A stretch of 52,578 nt of DNA from Ichthyophonus hoferi (GCA_002751075.1 NAOQ01000122.1:52744-105321), one strand, 5' to 3'; shown: positions 27,191 through 40,450, counted from the first letter of the stretch. Translations and numbers: made by a program. The notes: generated from the sequence alone by a model not told the origin.

Positions 27191-27635
27191 ATATATGCGT
27201 AGGTACACTTGATAGGATCAAACCAAATAACAAACATTACAGGTACATATGTAGTATTTTTTAAATTTTGTTAATGTTTTAGTTTTATTACCTTTTACCC
27301 GATTGTTCTGGATCCTAGGATCCTCCTTCCTACCATAACCAAATCATTGTGAAAGTATTGCTAATAGTTCTAAATCACGCCTTATCTATACACTGAGCAC
27401 TATATTCTTTATTTATAAACACGGCGCTCTCATATCTAACATCTGAAGCAATATTTGATGAGGTAATGTATACATATACCCCTTTATATGTAGTATGATT
27501 TGATACTTGCAATCACTACCAGATAACATATTTATTCAGCCACCTCTATAGGACATCACAACAGTTGTACCAGTCAATTGGATTGTTAATAGGAGTCATA
27601 CCAGGCTGAAGTGCAAAGGAGCTATAAAAGAAAAG

Positions 27636-30600
27636 ATGTCAGCCGAGTGAGTGTTCCGTGATAATGTAAACATGGGCACTGGCCTAGGAGGAGAGGAAGT
27701 GGTGTAAAACAATACATACTTATATGGGCACATATACACACGCACACACGTATATATATATCTTAGGCCATTGTACATGTATTGTCATCAATCATTTACA
27801 ATCACAGGTATACCTATGTAGCTGTAGCACATACTTTCTTGTATATATACAGGCATATTGCATTGCGTTTCAGTTAGCACAACCATAATAGATACAAACA
27901 TTGACAAATATATATTACCACAAATACCCATTTCATAGTAAATTAATCTGCTATCTCATATATCACAGTGCTAGTACCCCAGATGGGGTCATTGTACGTA
28001 GAGGTGCCAACAAGGCAATCAGACGAGCCCCCACTGCTAGCCCTTCAGCAGCTCAGCCAAGAGAGAATGAGGTCATAGTGCCTAGACCAATCTCGCTCCC
28101 TCCGGCCGAGTTAGTTAAGAGGCGCTATTCCTGTTGGAACCCTCCCCCTCTTAGTGTCATGGAACAGTTTTCCAATAGGAGGGAGAATGTATATGATGCG
28201 GAGAAGGTATAATTATACACTACACAAATATACCTACACATACACATACATATATACTTTGTATGTGCACACACATATATATATATATACTTATACACAT
28301 ACACATACCCACACAGCTATCCCAACATAAACTAGAGGTACAATCGCAGCTATTAAAAGATGAGCAGAAGGTTAGGGCCTTAAAAGAAAGTTTATCCACT
28401 GCACATAGTCGCACCTTGGCAATGGTAAGATAATGTTATATGATTTATAACCTATGTTGTAAATTAATAATATATCATATTTTACTATGTCATATAGTAC
28501 TATATTGTGTATAAAAGTATATCCTATCTTATCCTATTATATCATATATTATATCGTATACTATCCTATCCTATCATATTATACCCTATCATTTTCTATC
28601 ATATCTTATCCTATGATATCACATATCATGTTGTATACCATTATATCCTATCATATCCTGTCCCATCCTATCCTATTATATTTTAATTCATACTCTCCTG
28701 TCGTATTCTATCCGATCATATCCTATCATATCTTTTTATGTTATATTTTAATCCATGCTCTCCTATCGTATTCTATCCGATAATATCCTATCCTATCTTA
28801 TCCGATCATTTCCTACCCTATCATATTTTATCCTATCTTTTTATATCATATCCTATCCGATTATATCCTATCAGATCATACTATATCATACTATATCATA
28901 CTATATCATATTATTTTTATGAATATCTATACCCACCCACCCGATCCTTGCATCGCTTTCCTCCTGTCTGGCCAAATGCTCTGTGTAGAATCCGACTGTT
29001 TAATACATTAACACGCATAGCCATATAGTATCCACATATATGCATACTATCCTATCCTACATACATACATGCTATCATACTATTACTCATTTATTCATAC
29101 ATACTATCACACTATCACACTATCTTATTATCATACTATCATACTAGCATGCCGTGATACTATCATCTATACATTTATATGATCCTATTGCCATACTAAC
29201 ATACATACCCTCATGTATACTATCATATAGGTGGATATATTTAATTCCTTTGACAACCGATTGGTCCACTTGGAATCAGAAATTGTTCCCTTTCATCAAA
29301 ATACTACACATCTTACCATTATGCACGAGAGTATCTGCTATAGATATATGTACATGGTTATATTTATGTTGATGAATGTATATATGTTTGTATCATAGTG
29401 TGTATGTATAATAATATATATGTGTGTATGTATGTACGTATATTTATGTTTGTATGCATGTATATAGTTGTTTTTTATATATGTATATATGTATGTATGT
29501 ATGCATGTATGTATGTATGTATGTATGTGTGTATGCCTATATGTTTACGGTATATATATGATCCTTAACCCCTTCTAGATATCGATAAAACATGTACAGT
29601 TTTCCAACACATGATTTCCCAGTTTGCAGTCTATGATGACGTCAATGGCCTGATTTCAGATGCAGGGTAGGTTTATAAATGTATATATATACTAATACAT
29701 GTGTATGTGCTAGTATATATACATCTACCTACCCCCCTATCTATCCATCCATCCATCTCTACAGTAATCTTGCTATCCACCAATGAGGAGTGCCCAAGAT
29801 ATGCTCTTCTATCTACTAATCTATCTATCTACCAATCAGGATTTTTCAAGACTTACCCTTCTATCTATTAATCTATCTATTAATTTGTTTGTTGATCTAT
29901 ATATTAATTTATCTGTTTGTTAATCTATCTTAATCTATTTATTAACCAATCAGGAGTATTCAAGACATATACCCTTCTATTTATTAATCTATCTATCCAC
30001 CAATCAGGGGTGTCCAGGATATACCTACCTATCTAAGTAATATGCGAAAGGCAGAAGGAGCACGAAAATACCTAGAGGAGTGTAAACTAACATGTGGACA
30101 GCATATATTAGACGCACTGGTAACCAATTATGTGGCCCCTTTAAAATAACTATATTTCTTGATAATGATAGTTATATATATATATATATATAGCTTAGAT
30201 GGTAGCATGTGGTATATAATAGAATATATCATTTAAATCATTTTCTATATAGCATATACCGTAACACATACAACATAACATAAAACATACATCACATAAC
30301 ATTCAATCTTTATATCCATCTCTTCATACCTCTGTATCTAGATCACATGTTAATCGACCATACATACCCGATCAGATAGCGCTTTTAGCCACGGGTGAGA
30401 CGATACTGCAGAACGAATTCAAGAAAATATTACAGCAGAATAGCTCTGTGTGTTGCTTTGCCGGTTTAACGGAAGGTAGTGCCCTACCTATAACTACTAA
30501 CTTTTGTGTTTTTGTTTCTTGTTGTTTTCTTGTTGTAATAACATTATTTCTCTCTTCTATCATATCTTTTTTTTTCTTACTTGTTCACACTTTCTCTTCC

Positions 30601-33600
30601 AGGTGTGATTATTAATTAATTGTGTAACTCATACATACTATGCACACAATATATAATATATATATATATATCACTAATCTCAATACAAGATAAATATACC
30701 TCAATCAATGAGATATCAGTAAGATACACGATTGTGCTAATCGCTGATTGATTACTGATCTTAATGATTAGACCCAACCAATATTTACCTATGGTTAGTT
30801 GTATTTGTACTTCTTTCAATTCTTACGCAATCAGATAAAATTAAAATGGGCAATCAGCCAACCATGGCAGTTAAATATTTTTTAACATATATTTGGATCA
30901 TTGTATTGTTTAATCCCATGGCGCATAATTTACACCACATAAGGACCTTTAACACGGTACATAAAACCCTGTAGTGCCTGAATATAAATACTTCACTATA
31001 ATAATAAATATTAACCTGCTGGCACCTATCCCGTACATGCCTCTACCAATCACAGGGGTCGATATTCCCCTGCAGCCGCAGTTTGATATGCTACATTTCT
31101 CACCAGAGATTATTGAACGACTATCATTAATTGGAGATTATTTAACTAATAGCATTAAGAATAATCGTTACTCACGTCACTATGTGGTTTTGCGATCGGA
31201 TTATTTAGTCAGGTAAGCCAATAGGTTGGGAGATGGTAGGGTGGGGGAAGGCTGTTAATCTGATATGGATAGATAAAAGGAACATGGGAACCACATAAGG
31301 AAATCTTTGGGGTCACCAGGAACCAATAGAATTGGTGAACGATGAGAGAGGCGAGAGAGAGAGAGAGAAAGAGGAAGAAAGGTTTAAGGATAGGGTAGGG
31401 AACCAATAAGAAAGGGGTTGCTATATGAGGTTGTGCTATATTTAGATACATTTGCCTATAAATGGAAGGAGTTTTGTGTGGGATTATGTGCACTGGTATA
31501 TACTTTGATTGGATGCTCATATATTTTGCTTTTTTATGAGCACTTACGGATACATATATTGCGCAACGCATAGCATATTATAATATAGTATAATTTAATT
31601 TAATATAATAGGATGTAATATAATGTAATACAATACCATATAATATAATATAATATAATATAATATAATATAATACAATACACTGCAATACAATACAGTA
31701 CAATACAATATAGTGCAATATAATACATTGCAATACAATACACTGCAATATGATACTATACTATACAATACAATACAATACAATACAATACAATACAATA
31801 CAATATATTATAGTGTACCTTTCAATAATTACACTCACACAGATCATTGAGAACCTTGTCCGTTGAGGGTGGGCTTGAGAGTCTTGTTACAACCAATAAT
31901 GCGAAGGTATATATAGCCATATTAGGGAGTATGTATGTATATATATATATATATATGTATGGACTTTCCCTCCTATCTCCTATCCCATCTCTGATTATCC
32001 TGTCATAGCCCTCCCCCTATTGGTATAAGTGTATTTAGATGTTTACTTATAGCTACTTATATACCTATACCTATACCTATATATATACTCTCTTGATAAA
32101 TATTATGAAGACTGTACTTGGATTTTCCTAGCGTTATTACATTATCTACACATCTGTCTCTCTCTTTATGGGTTTTCTTTTCTATCAAATATTCCCCTTA
32201 GCTATATTCAGTTTATAGCCTTAAAACTCTTAATCCCTTCATATCATTGGCCAATTGTTATTGGCTCACCACCTACTTTCATCCAATCATACAGGCTTCT
32301 GTGCGATACAAACCGACAACTGGCGGCACGTGTGGGGCAGTGGATATGGATGGGTATGTGTTTTAATACCGTCTTTAAATTTTAAATATAAACCGTTCTT
32401 TTATTTTTATTTTTATTAAAAATTATGTGTATGTTCACATTAGAGACAGGGATAGATATTAAAGTCTGTACGAGCCTGATACAGTCACTACGTCACACGT
32501 TGAAAGAATATTAGCACACATTTATGTCTATTTTTTCAATCAAATTAAGCCATTTCTTTCACAAGCTAGGCTATCCTATCACGGCAGACCACTGCATTTA
32601 TCAAACCAATAGCATAATGGTTTGATACACAGTAAGGCATACAGCTACCTGTAAAATGCACAAAAAAGTTTTAAAGCACATTTATAGTTTGTTTCCCAAT
32701 CAAACCAAGGCACTGCATTTAACCAAGCAATAATCTTTTGGTGTCATATGATATATTTCACAGTAATGCCATCATAGTCATGAATACAGCTACTAGTAAG
32801 GTCTATGAAAAGGGCACCCACCCCTACCTGGTGGTCCTGACTGTCTTCGCCCGTCTTCTTATGGTATGTGTTATATCAGGAATATAATCAATATAATTCA
32901 TATATATCCTTGTAGTTTAAATTGGAACATATGTGATTCCATTGTTTGGATTTGTAAAATTTTATACTATTTTATTTTTACTTGGTATTATCATTAAAAA
33001 TGAAGTAGAATAAAAAGAATCTCGCATATATAGTTTGTGTCACTAGGCACTATGGAAGGCTCCATCTGTGTATACCTGTTTTCCCAACTTCATCACCTGT
33101 GCCCTCCTTATCTTGCTTAATCATTCCTTATATATATTACAGTATGTGTTGTATATATTCTCTCCCATTATCTCTTCCTTCTCTTCTTGTCATTTGCTTC
33201 CATTTTAAACTTGTTTTTTTTAAAATAAAATAAAATTTATTTATCTTACTATTACTACTACTATTCCTACTCCTATTCTCATTTCTATTTCTACTCCTAT
33301 TCCCATTTCTATTACCCTTGCCATTACCACTTCATGACTTAACCTCAATTACAACAGGATGAAAGAGATCGAGTAGAGCGAATCATACCCGCTAGTATTA
33401 ATAACGCAGTGTATGAAGAGACCATTGCAAAGTGTGTGGAGGTGTTTGTAAGGACAGGTAGGTATGGGTATTATTGGGTATTTAGGGTCGGGCCGGGTCG
33501 ATCAGATTGTACATAATGGTTGAGGTCAAAGTCTAATATACCTCAACCCGCTATAGGCGAACTAGTGTTTGCGCGAAAAGCTATATTAAATTTTACTAGT

Positions 33601-36437
33601 TAATAAGTTTATGTCATTGGTTAAATAAAAACATTAAGTGTAAGGTAAATAGGACTTATTAGTTGCCATATATGGTAGATCGCATAGAGAAATAACCCAT
33701 GACTGATAACCTCCTTCTGCCAATTACAGTCAGGTGCATTGGATGTTTGGTAATTAGTTTTGATTGGGTATAACTATTAGTTCACCAATAACATCATCGC
33801 CCATAACGTCATCCCACTTCATTAATCACACCGCCCCCTATATCTCCTCCTCCAACTATTGTCTTTCTCTTTCTTTTTCTTTTTTCAATGTTATTATTTC
33901 TCCTTCTCTACCTCTCCTCCACCCTCCTTCTCCCTCTCGCCTTCTTTCTCTTTCTCTTTCTCTTTTACAGGTGACTTTATAGTACGCAATACACAGAAGG
34001 TTATCGAAAGGAGAGAGTTCCTACATACCTTCCACTTATTTGATATTTTACAACGTCTAAATAGTTCTGACTTTGACCCTATACTCCAGGTAAATATTTG
34101 TAAATTTGAGGTTTATANNNNNNNNNNNNNNNNNNNNNNNNNGGGGTGGGTAGCGTTTGTACTATATATAACGTGTTAATTGATTGGACGCATTATGGGG
34201 TCTATCTATAGCAGTTGATATAAAGGACATGTGAGTAGTTAAAATTGAGATGTATTAAGGGTTGTAGGGTTAGAGAAGGTAGAGGTGGGGAGGTCCTGAC
34301 TATTTATGGAAGCAATTTTACTAAGATATATAGTAGGCACTTTGATGAATTTTCATATAATAGATATTATATTATATTATAGTGTATTATATTATAATGT
34401 TATATATTATGTTGCATAGGATATTGTATTGTGTTGTATTATACTGTATTGTATTATTGTATGTTCTGTTATATTTTCTTGTATCTTATTGTAATATAAT
34501 ATAATATAATATAATATAATATAGTGCAGTGTAGTATAGTCTTATATTATACTATAGTATATCATATCATATCATATACTATATTGTGTTATGCCATACA
34601 TAAACGTATGTATGTAATATTTCTGGACAGGGGTGTATATGTTACTGTTACAACATTAATAGTAGCCAATCATATACCATAGCAGTAATCTATCTATATA
34701 TAGCGAGGCCAATTACATGATAACGTATAGATTCAATGGCTTGTATTAGGAAGGCATAATCATCCTCTGATGTCAGAATGACACGCTGTGTCTATGTCAT
34801 TATGACGAGCTGTACTGACGTTATAATGGCGTATGGTTACGTACAGGTGGCAGGCAAGAACTGTGGTATTCGACTTTTAGATCTGAATACCAACTTTATG
34901 ATTACTTGTAGTCAGATCTTACAGGATATTAGCATGGATATTAAGGTAGGTGATTGGAGGACACCAAGATTGGGGAGTGGATGCAAAGAAGGGTAAACCT
35001 ATAGGAGAGCGTGCATAAATTGGGTATATATATAGATAGACAGGCGGAGATCAAATATGTGTAGTTTCTATGCATGCATGTATGTAGATGATTCTGTCAT
35101 TTGTAGTTGATGAGATTGGTTCGTGAATAACCATTTAAAATGTAAGTGGCGGCTGCTTCAAAGGATGACGAGCTGTTAGATGATAGTATTAGATAAATAG
35201 CCTAATAATAACTAATATGATAGTATAGTATAGTATAGTATAGTATTAAATCGGTAGTTTCATAATAACTAACTTGTGATTGGGATTCACAGAAAAACAC
35301 GAGTAAGGTGTCGTTGGATGGAACCGTGCATGAGATTACGAGCAATGTACGTGGTAGATGTAAGGGTATAGAGATTAAGAATGGGGTATATGGTAGGATA
35401 TATAATATGGTATATAGTAGAATATAGTAGGATATATAATATGGTATATAGTAGAATATAGTAGAATATATAATATGGTATATAGTAGAATACAGTAGGA
35501 TATATAGATATATATATTAATATATATAATAGAATAGATAGATAGGATGATATTCGGTTTTATGGTATACACCAATGTGCGAGTGTGTAGCACATTTAAT
35601 AATAATAATAACCATGTGTATCTAATCGCCCTACACCCTATTATCTACTGGCCCTACCCACCCATATGTGTTTTAGGGATAACCAGGCCAGATTAAAGAG
35701 CCAACCATAGTAGCCGTCACCACTATTACCCTCTTGGTGATTGGTCGATATATGGTCATTTTTATTAGGCCAGCCACTTTTAAGAAAGAACAACCAACAT
35801 AATATATTATATTATATATATATCTTACGATATTTTATCTATTTTGTTTTTAATTGCAAGAAGATATCCAATGAAAATAATAGAAAGATGATACTCAGCC
35901 AATCAATTAATGGGTAGAAAACATGATTGATCTGGCTCTTCTGCCCCCCAAATGACCTATGCTCACTTCACAGACCCTTAACTTGTTTGGAAGGCTGTAT
36001 GAATATTGTGGTACCTGTGAACAGGTATGATTACTATCCAATCATATACTAAGAAGAGTTGTACTGACAATATTGTCGTATATATATATGTGTATACATG
36101 TGGTTATGTATGTAGGTGTGCATGTGTCTATCTGTCTACTTATCTATCTATCTATCTATCTACCTATATATCTACCTATCCATGTATGTTCTCTCTTTAT
36201 CACTGACTCTATTATGTATTCTTCCTCTTCTGTCTCCTATCTCCTTAATAATACAGCCAGTTTTAAACTGTTTTATTTTCTGTTATTTATTAATTGGGAA
36301 GTTTACTAAGAAAACATTTACAGGTATTAAGGGCTACTGACGCCAAAAATGATGATGATCGACCAATGAATAAAATAGGGGAATACTTTGGTAAGTTAAT
36401 TTTATTCTCCCAATGTTATTGGATGCCTCTTCTCCTG

Positions 36438-36491
<54 letters not shown>

Positions 36492-38262
36492 AATCTCAAT
36501 TATCTCCATTGATGATAATAAATATTTGTGCCGGTCCCATTAGCCCCTATCACTGAAACAGATTTTAGTAGGTGCTCACCAATGTATAGATGTATGGTTA
36601 TATATATAGCTATATAGGGTTGTATCTCTTGGTAAAAGCCAATTGAGCAAGAAAATAATTAAATGATATAATGAAATTGATATTTATAGCAAAAATGTAT
36701 GTGCATGAGCGGGACAATATTTTATATATTGCATGTAATTGGGAGAGGGATTTATATACGATAAAGAAATTATAACTGGATATTAAGCGATTTTTTATCT
36801 CAGCCCACGTGGCAATGGCGTTACAGCAAGTATTGGCAAACAAGGCACTGGCCTATGGCGACAAAATGTTACAGTCTATATTCCTACTGAATAATAATTA
36901 TTATATTTTAAAGGTATGGCAGTTAATATATACTTACTTACTGGTATATATCTATCTGTATCTATATGGAATTGATATTTACTGCTATATTCTCTTATCT
37001 CCATACCGCTATACTATTATGCATGCTATTATTGACGCGCGTATACTATTATTTTTACTATCATGAGTACTATTATCCTCATATACTTATCCATGCATAC
37101 ATATATACATACATACATACATACCTATATACATACACACTCACATACCTACCTCCATACTATCTCTACCCTAAACCCTACCCCCTACCCACAGGTTATG
37201 AAAAATAGTCCATACTACCCCCTAATGGGCCCAGCCTTTGAAAAGGCTTTCCAGAATGTTTTCCAAACACAGTTGGATGTTTACAAACTAACGTTAGCTT
37301 TATATGCCTTCTATTTATATTTTTTTATTCACTGGCCTGTCACTGACCATCTATTTATATCTCGTTAGACACTCCCCTATCATTTCTATCGTATAATTTG
37401 TTTTTGCCATCCATCCAATCACACCTGTTATTAAAAGCATCTCCTTAATTGCAAGTAATTTCTCTTTGTACACGTTACCATATTATTAAAAAATTATATT
37501 CTAAACGTTCTCTTCCTATAGGTGGAACAAGGCTCTAAACTATATTATGGAGACTCCAATGGACCCCTCTATTAGGTTCCCCAAGAATGCAAAAGACGAA
37601 GTCAAGGAGCGCTTTAGGGTAACCATACTATACTATATACTATCCCATCCTCCCTTGTCGTATTGTGCTTAAATATACTTGATCTATTGGTTACATGTGT
37701 ATGAATGTGTGGAAAGAGAGACGGATGATTATAGTGTAAAGAGAGGAATGGGTTAATTGTTTAATTGTTTAATTGGATTTTCTTATTCGGCAGGGCTTTA
37801 ATAACGAGTTTGAGGATATGATTCTGCGCCAATCAAAATGCAGTGTTCCTGATGAAGACCTGAGGAACCAATTGAAGCAAATCAATATAGATATGTTGGT
37901 ACCAGTCTATAAGGATTTCCGTTCTAGGTACGTCTTATTAGATACTATATATAGATATATGTATACAGGATAATGCACACCATAGCGATAATCTAGCATA
38001 CTATTATTTGAGCAATTATATATTTTCCTATAGAAACTTTAATATATATATATATATATATATATAATTTTTAAATGTTAAATTATGTTATCTTAAATAT
38101 CCAATCGTGTATTATTTATGTTAAATATAATACTAACCCGATGATGTGATGGGCAGGGTGGACGCAATAGAGTTTACCAAGAACCCCCAGAAATATGTCA
38201 AATACTCCATCCAGTTACTGAAGATCTCCCTGCAGAAATTCTTCAGTCAACAACCGATCTAG
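27636..38262 (+). CDS. EXOC7: EXOC7 / Exo70, exocyst complex subunit (about 735 aa)
   Basis: Exo70 tethers secretory vesicles to the plasma membrane through its C-terminal phosphoinositide-binding surface. Exons: 27636-27646, 27969-28206, 28317-28424, 29231-29330, 29579-29666, 30008-30119, 30342-30475, 31056-31212, 31843-31906, 32295-32353, 32764-32863, 33358-33457, 33971-34089, 34847-34945, 35293-35346, 35974-36024, 36324-36390, 36804-36913, 37195-37292, 37522-37618, 37794-37927, 38157-38262. Family matches include FNSFDNRLVHLESEIVPFHQ (human FESRLMKLENSIIPVHKQ), LDGTVHEITSN (human KDGTVHELTSN), SIFLLNNNYYILK (AIFLHNNYNYILK), ERFRGFNNEFED (ERFKGFNDGLEE) and the C-terminal FTKNPQKYVKYS (FTKNPEKYIKYG). 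One junction is unresolved: exon 30008-30119 ends in phase 0 but exon 30342 needs a phase-2 donor; an 8-base microexon near 30253-30260 would restore the frame. Compared with human there are about 65 extra N-terminal residues, basic and proline-rich. The three-codon first exon (MSA) is the least certain part. Confidence 0.92.
28515..28917. repeat. Pentanucleotide-based array (TATCC/CATAT units) in EXOC7 intron 3
   Basis: About 400 bases of degenerate 5-base units (CTATC, CTATA, CATAT). The lack of stops in one frame gives a spurious open frame rich in Y, I, L and S. A downstream tail of ACTAT-type units continues to about 29220. Confidence 0.85.
29395..29535. repeat. (TATG)n-rich microsatellite in EXOC7 intron 4
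   Basis: Interrupted GTAT/TATG units, densest from 29485 to 29535. Confidence 0.85.
31575..31808. repeat. Pentanucleotide array (AATAT/AATAC) in EXOC7 intron 8
   Basis: About 230 bases of near-regular 5-base units, including eight-odd perfect AATAC copies at the right end. The minus-strand frame reads as repeated YCIVL, a pure repeat artefact. Confidence 0.93.
34118..34142. other. Assembly gap (25 N)
   Basis: A run of 25 N lies 28 bases after the donor of the exon ending at 34089. It is inside an intron, so no coding sequence need be missing, and flanking exons keep phase. True gap length is unknown. Confidence 0.98.
34361..34592. repeat. Pentanucleotide array (TATAT/TGTAT/CATAT) in EXOC7 intron 13
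   Basis: Degenerate 5-base units such as TATTA, TTGTA and ATCAT over about 230 bases, just after the assembly gap. The same period is seen at 28.5, 31.6 and 35.2 kb of this gene. Confidence 0.85.
35397..35498. repeat. Three tandem copies of a 34-base unit in EXOC7 intron 15
   Basis: Units begin at 35397, 35431 and 35465 with GATATATAATATGGTATATA (first G replaced by A in the third) and differ by only two bases. A partial unit precedes and a decayed one follows. Confidence 0.92.
36440..36488. repeat. (ATT)n microsatellite in EXOC7 intron 17
   Basis: About 16 perfect TAT/ATT units. Confidence 0.95.
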
Positions 38263-38438
38263 GGGTCTATTACCTTGTGAAGTGTTCTGAAATTCAAATG
38301 AACCTATGAATGTCCACTAAAAGTGTTATACATTTATACACTCTTATGCAATTTCCTGAAAACTTGAATTTTAGTTGGGGGTTTGAACAGACTCTGTGTG
38401 TTGATTGGCTTGGCCACCCCAAATTTCCTTATTTGGGT

Positions 38439-38444
38439 AATAAA
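38439..38444 (+). terminator. Polyadenylation signal AATAAA (EXOC7)
   Basis: AATAAA 177 bases after the EXOC7 stop, followed by GT-rich sequence. Confidence 0.55.
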
Positions 38445-39140
38445 TGGTGTATAATATATCATTGTATTTGATTGGATATAGTGGGGAGGATGCGTTGTTC
38501 TATCAGTCGTCTTTGAAAGCTATTCCCAAGGTTATACTATACTAAAGTAATTAATTTGCTAATATAGGCCATCTCATGAAGAGTACCTGCCAATCATGTT
38601 AATTATCAATTATCGCCAATCATTTTTGCATATAGATCGTTGTTTTTTTTTTTTTTGTTATATCTAAGATTTAATGTGTTACAAGGAATGGCTACCATGG
38701 AGCCTAGTTTCACACTATACCCTTATAAACTCCTATAAGCATTACTTTGTGTTTAACCTGTAGTGATTTTTACCTAATGTGGATTTGACTAGTTAGATAG
38801 TAGATCTAGATTACATATTACACAGTTCTTAATTGAGTGGGTGCTGTGATTTAATTGAAATGGTAAAAATTATGACTTGCATGTTTATGTACATGACTTA
38901 TTACCTATCGTAAGGAGGGCCTGAAGGAGACATAACCAATGTAAGAGGGTTTCTAGGTTATAACACTGAGTGCTTTTACAGTGATTAATTATACTATAAT
39001 TATATGGTAGTACAACAACAATACAATATAAAGTAATGTATTATGTATTATACTATTAGATTGTAACTATACTATGACTATAGAAGTACAACAATAGTAT
39101 AACACTATTAGCACATACGTAGACTGTAACATGCAGATCA

Positions 39141-39170
39141 TAAACATAAACATAAACATAAACATAAACA
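39141..39170. repeat. (TAAACA)5 hexanucleotide repeat
   Basis: Five perfect hexamer units. Confidence 0.95.
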
Positions 39171-39795
39171 TATCTTCAATTATATTCATTACATCCACCT
39201 TACCAAATTATATACATAAAACACAACTTTTTTATACCAATATTATTGTTGCATAATTCATGAGTCCACAAAAACACAAGTTATAAGCGACACCCACCAA
39301 AGTTGCCTTCTTGGTACTGGGGGAAAGTGACTTCTCAAAGCTGGGTCCCTTTAGATTCTTAGAGCACTCATCAATGGTATGGCTGATTCCTGGATGGTCA
39401 GGATGGAACTAACTGGCAAGAAGGATGCTAATTGAGGCTGAGAAGTCCTTGTTGCATTTATCCTGTCTCTCTCTTGGCTATGTATCATCATCACCCTGTT
39501 GAGGTAAATAATTATAGGGAGCCAGAGAAAGATCAACAGGAGTGAAAATCTTATTTCTCTGTTCAATTTTGCTATCGATATCCAAATTAGTAATCATTGA
39601 AAAGAGTATGTTCCAGATCATTAAAGAATTCAATATGGTTTTGAGGTTATTCAAAACTATATAGTATGCTGATCTGTAATGCAAAAGAGTGAATGCTCTG
39701 CCAAACAAAGAAGACTCAAAGGTTTGGTGTGGAGTGTTGGCATGACACATGGCAAGAATTCAAAATCAAAATAGGAACCGTGTCTTTTCTTTTCC

Positions 39796-39966
39796 ATGAA
39801 AAAAGTGAATATTAGTATACTTGTCAAAGAGCTGGTTGACCATGGCACTGGACATCTTCCCAACTTAGTGTTTGAACTTCTAAAAATTATAAAAAGCCCA
39901 TTCATTGAGATCAGTGTTCCGGGAACCCATATGCTTATTTTTCTCAGCACCTACCAGGCCACATGA
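39796..39966 (+). CDS. Unassigned 56-codon open frame, possibly a decayed coding fragment
   Basis: ATG-led frame starting MKKVNISILVKELVDHGTGH and containing PNLVFELLKIIKSPFIE and PGTHMLIFLS. Its composition is protein-like and less AT-driven than nearby spurious frames. The 400 bases before it also contain short protein-like pieces on the same strand, so it may be the end of a decayed gene or element. No family recognised and no clear splice sites. Confidence 0.2.
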   Translation: MKKVNISILVKELVDHGTGHLPNLVFELLKIIKSPFIEISVPGTHMLIFLSTYQAT

Positions 39967-40021
39967 GATGTTCTTTGGCTAGGTGGTCTGACTAAAGGGA
40001 TGCTTTTACATTGTAGACAGT

Positions 40022-40450
40022 ATGATAGATATAATAACCAATAAGGGTCCAGGACATTCACACATATACTATCCACTGGAAAAATTCCGAATTTCTCGTA
40101 ATACACATAAAACTCTGTACAATATATATAGCAATCACATCGTTATTGTAATGTTTTGCTCACCGTTAACACTCACATACAATAATCAGTGTTCAGATCT
40201 CTCAACTGTTCAAAAGTCAGAGAACTGCACACTAATAGTACATAGTGACAATAGTTATGATCTACATAGACGTAGTAATACAACATCTCTTACTGAGCCT
40301 ACATACTGTGTCATAAGCACTATTACACCTCAACAAACTAAAGTAGGAATTCTTCCTTCAGCAATAGCTGATTATGAATACAATCGTAATAGACATTTAG
40401 AGATAGAGCCAACATATATGCCTGTCTCTACTGATTTCCATAGAAAGTAG
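40022..40450 (+). CDS. Hypothetical 142-residue open frame in an inverted duplication
   Basis: Longest uninterrupted frame in the convergent intergenic region, starting MIDIITNKGP and polar in composition. Much of it (from about 40090) is related to the reverse complement of 40780-41035, where the equivalent minus-strand frame is also open (120 codons, containing HIVIVMSNLPLALY, compared with HIVIVMFCSPLTLTY here). Preserved frames in both arms hint at former coding function, but I recognise no family and see no introns or promoter. Confidence 0.25.
   Translation: MIDIITNKGPGHSHIYYPLEKFRISRNTHKTLYNIYSNHIVIVMFCSPLTLTYNNQCSDLSTVQKSENCTLIVHSDNSYDLHRRSNTTSLTEPTYCVISTITPQQTKVGILPSAIADYEYNRNRHLEIEPTYMPVSTDFHRK
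40090..40430 (+). repeat. Left arm of a diverged inverted duplication
   Basis: Aligns with the reverse complement of 40780-41035; shared blocks include ATTGTAATGT and ACAATAAT(C/T)AGTGT. The left arm carries roughly 80-100 extra bases in its middle. Spacer between arms about 350 bases. Confidence 0.6.

Larger units (their letters stand above)
24346..27635. other. Intergenic region between MEI4 and EXOC7
   Basis: Over 3 kb without a supportable exon. It holds a candidate MEI4 polyadenylation signal, dispersed-repeat copy 2 (25054-25345), a consensus CRE (26275) and a G-rich four-tract motif (27161). Purine-rich stretches near 26740-27010 give open frames on the minus strand but no splice or family support. 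Confidence 0.7.

Noticed and set aside
28487-29028. Two overlapping plus-strand frames rich in Y, I, S and P
   Set aside because: They follow a CTATC/CATAT pentamer array lying in an EXOC7 intron, with exons in phase on both sides.
31595-31798. Minus-strand open frame reading as repeated YCIVL
   Set aside because: Direct translation of a 5-base satellite; no codon-level information beyond the repeat.
35397-35498. 34-base units considered as a CRISPR-like array
   Set aside because: Units are contiguous with no spacers, and the genome is eukaryotic.
40022-40450. Treating the 142-codon frame as a confident gene
   Set aside because: No introns, promoter or family, in a region where genes are intron-rich; kept only as a low-confidence feature and a duplication finding.
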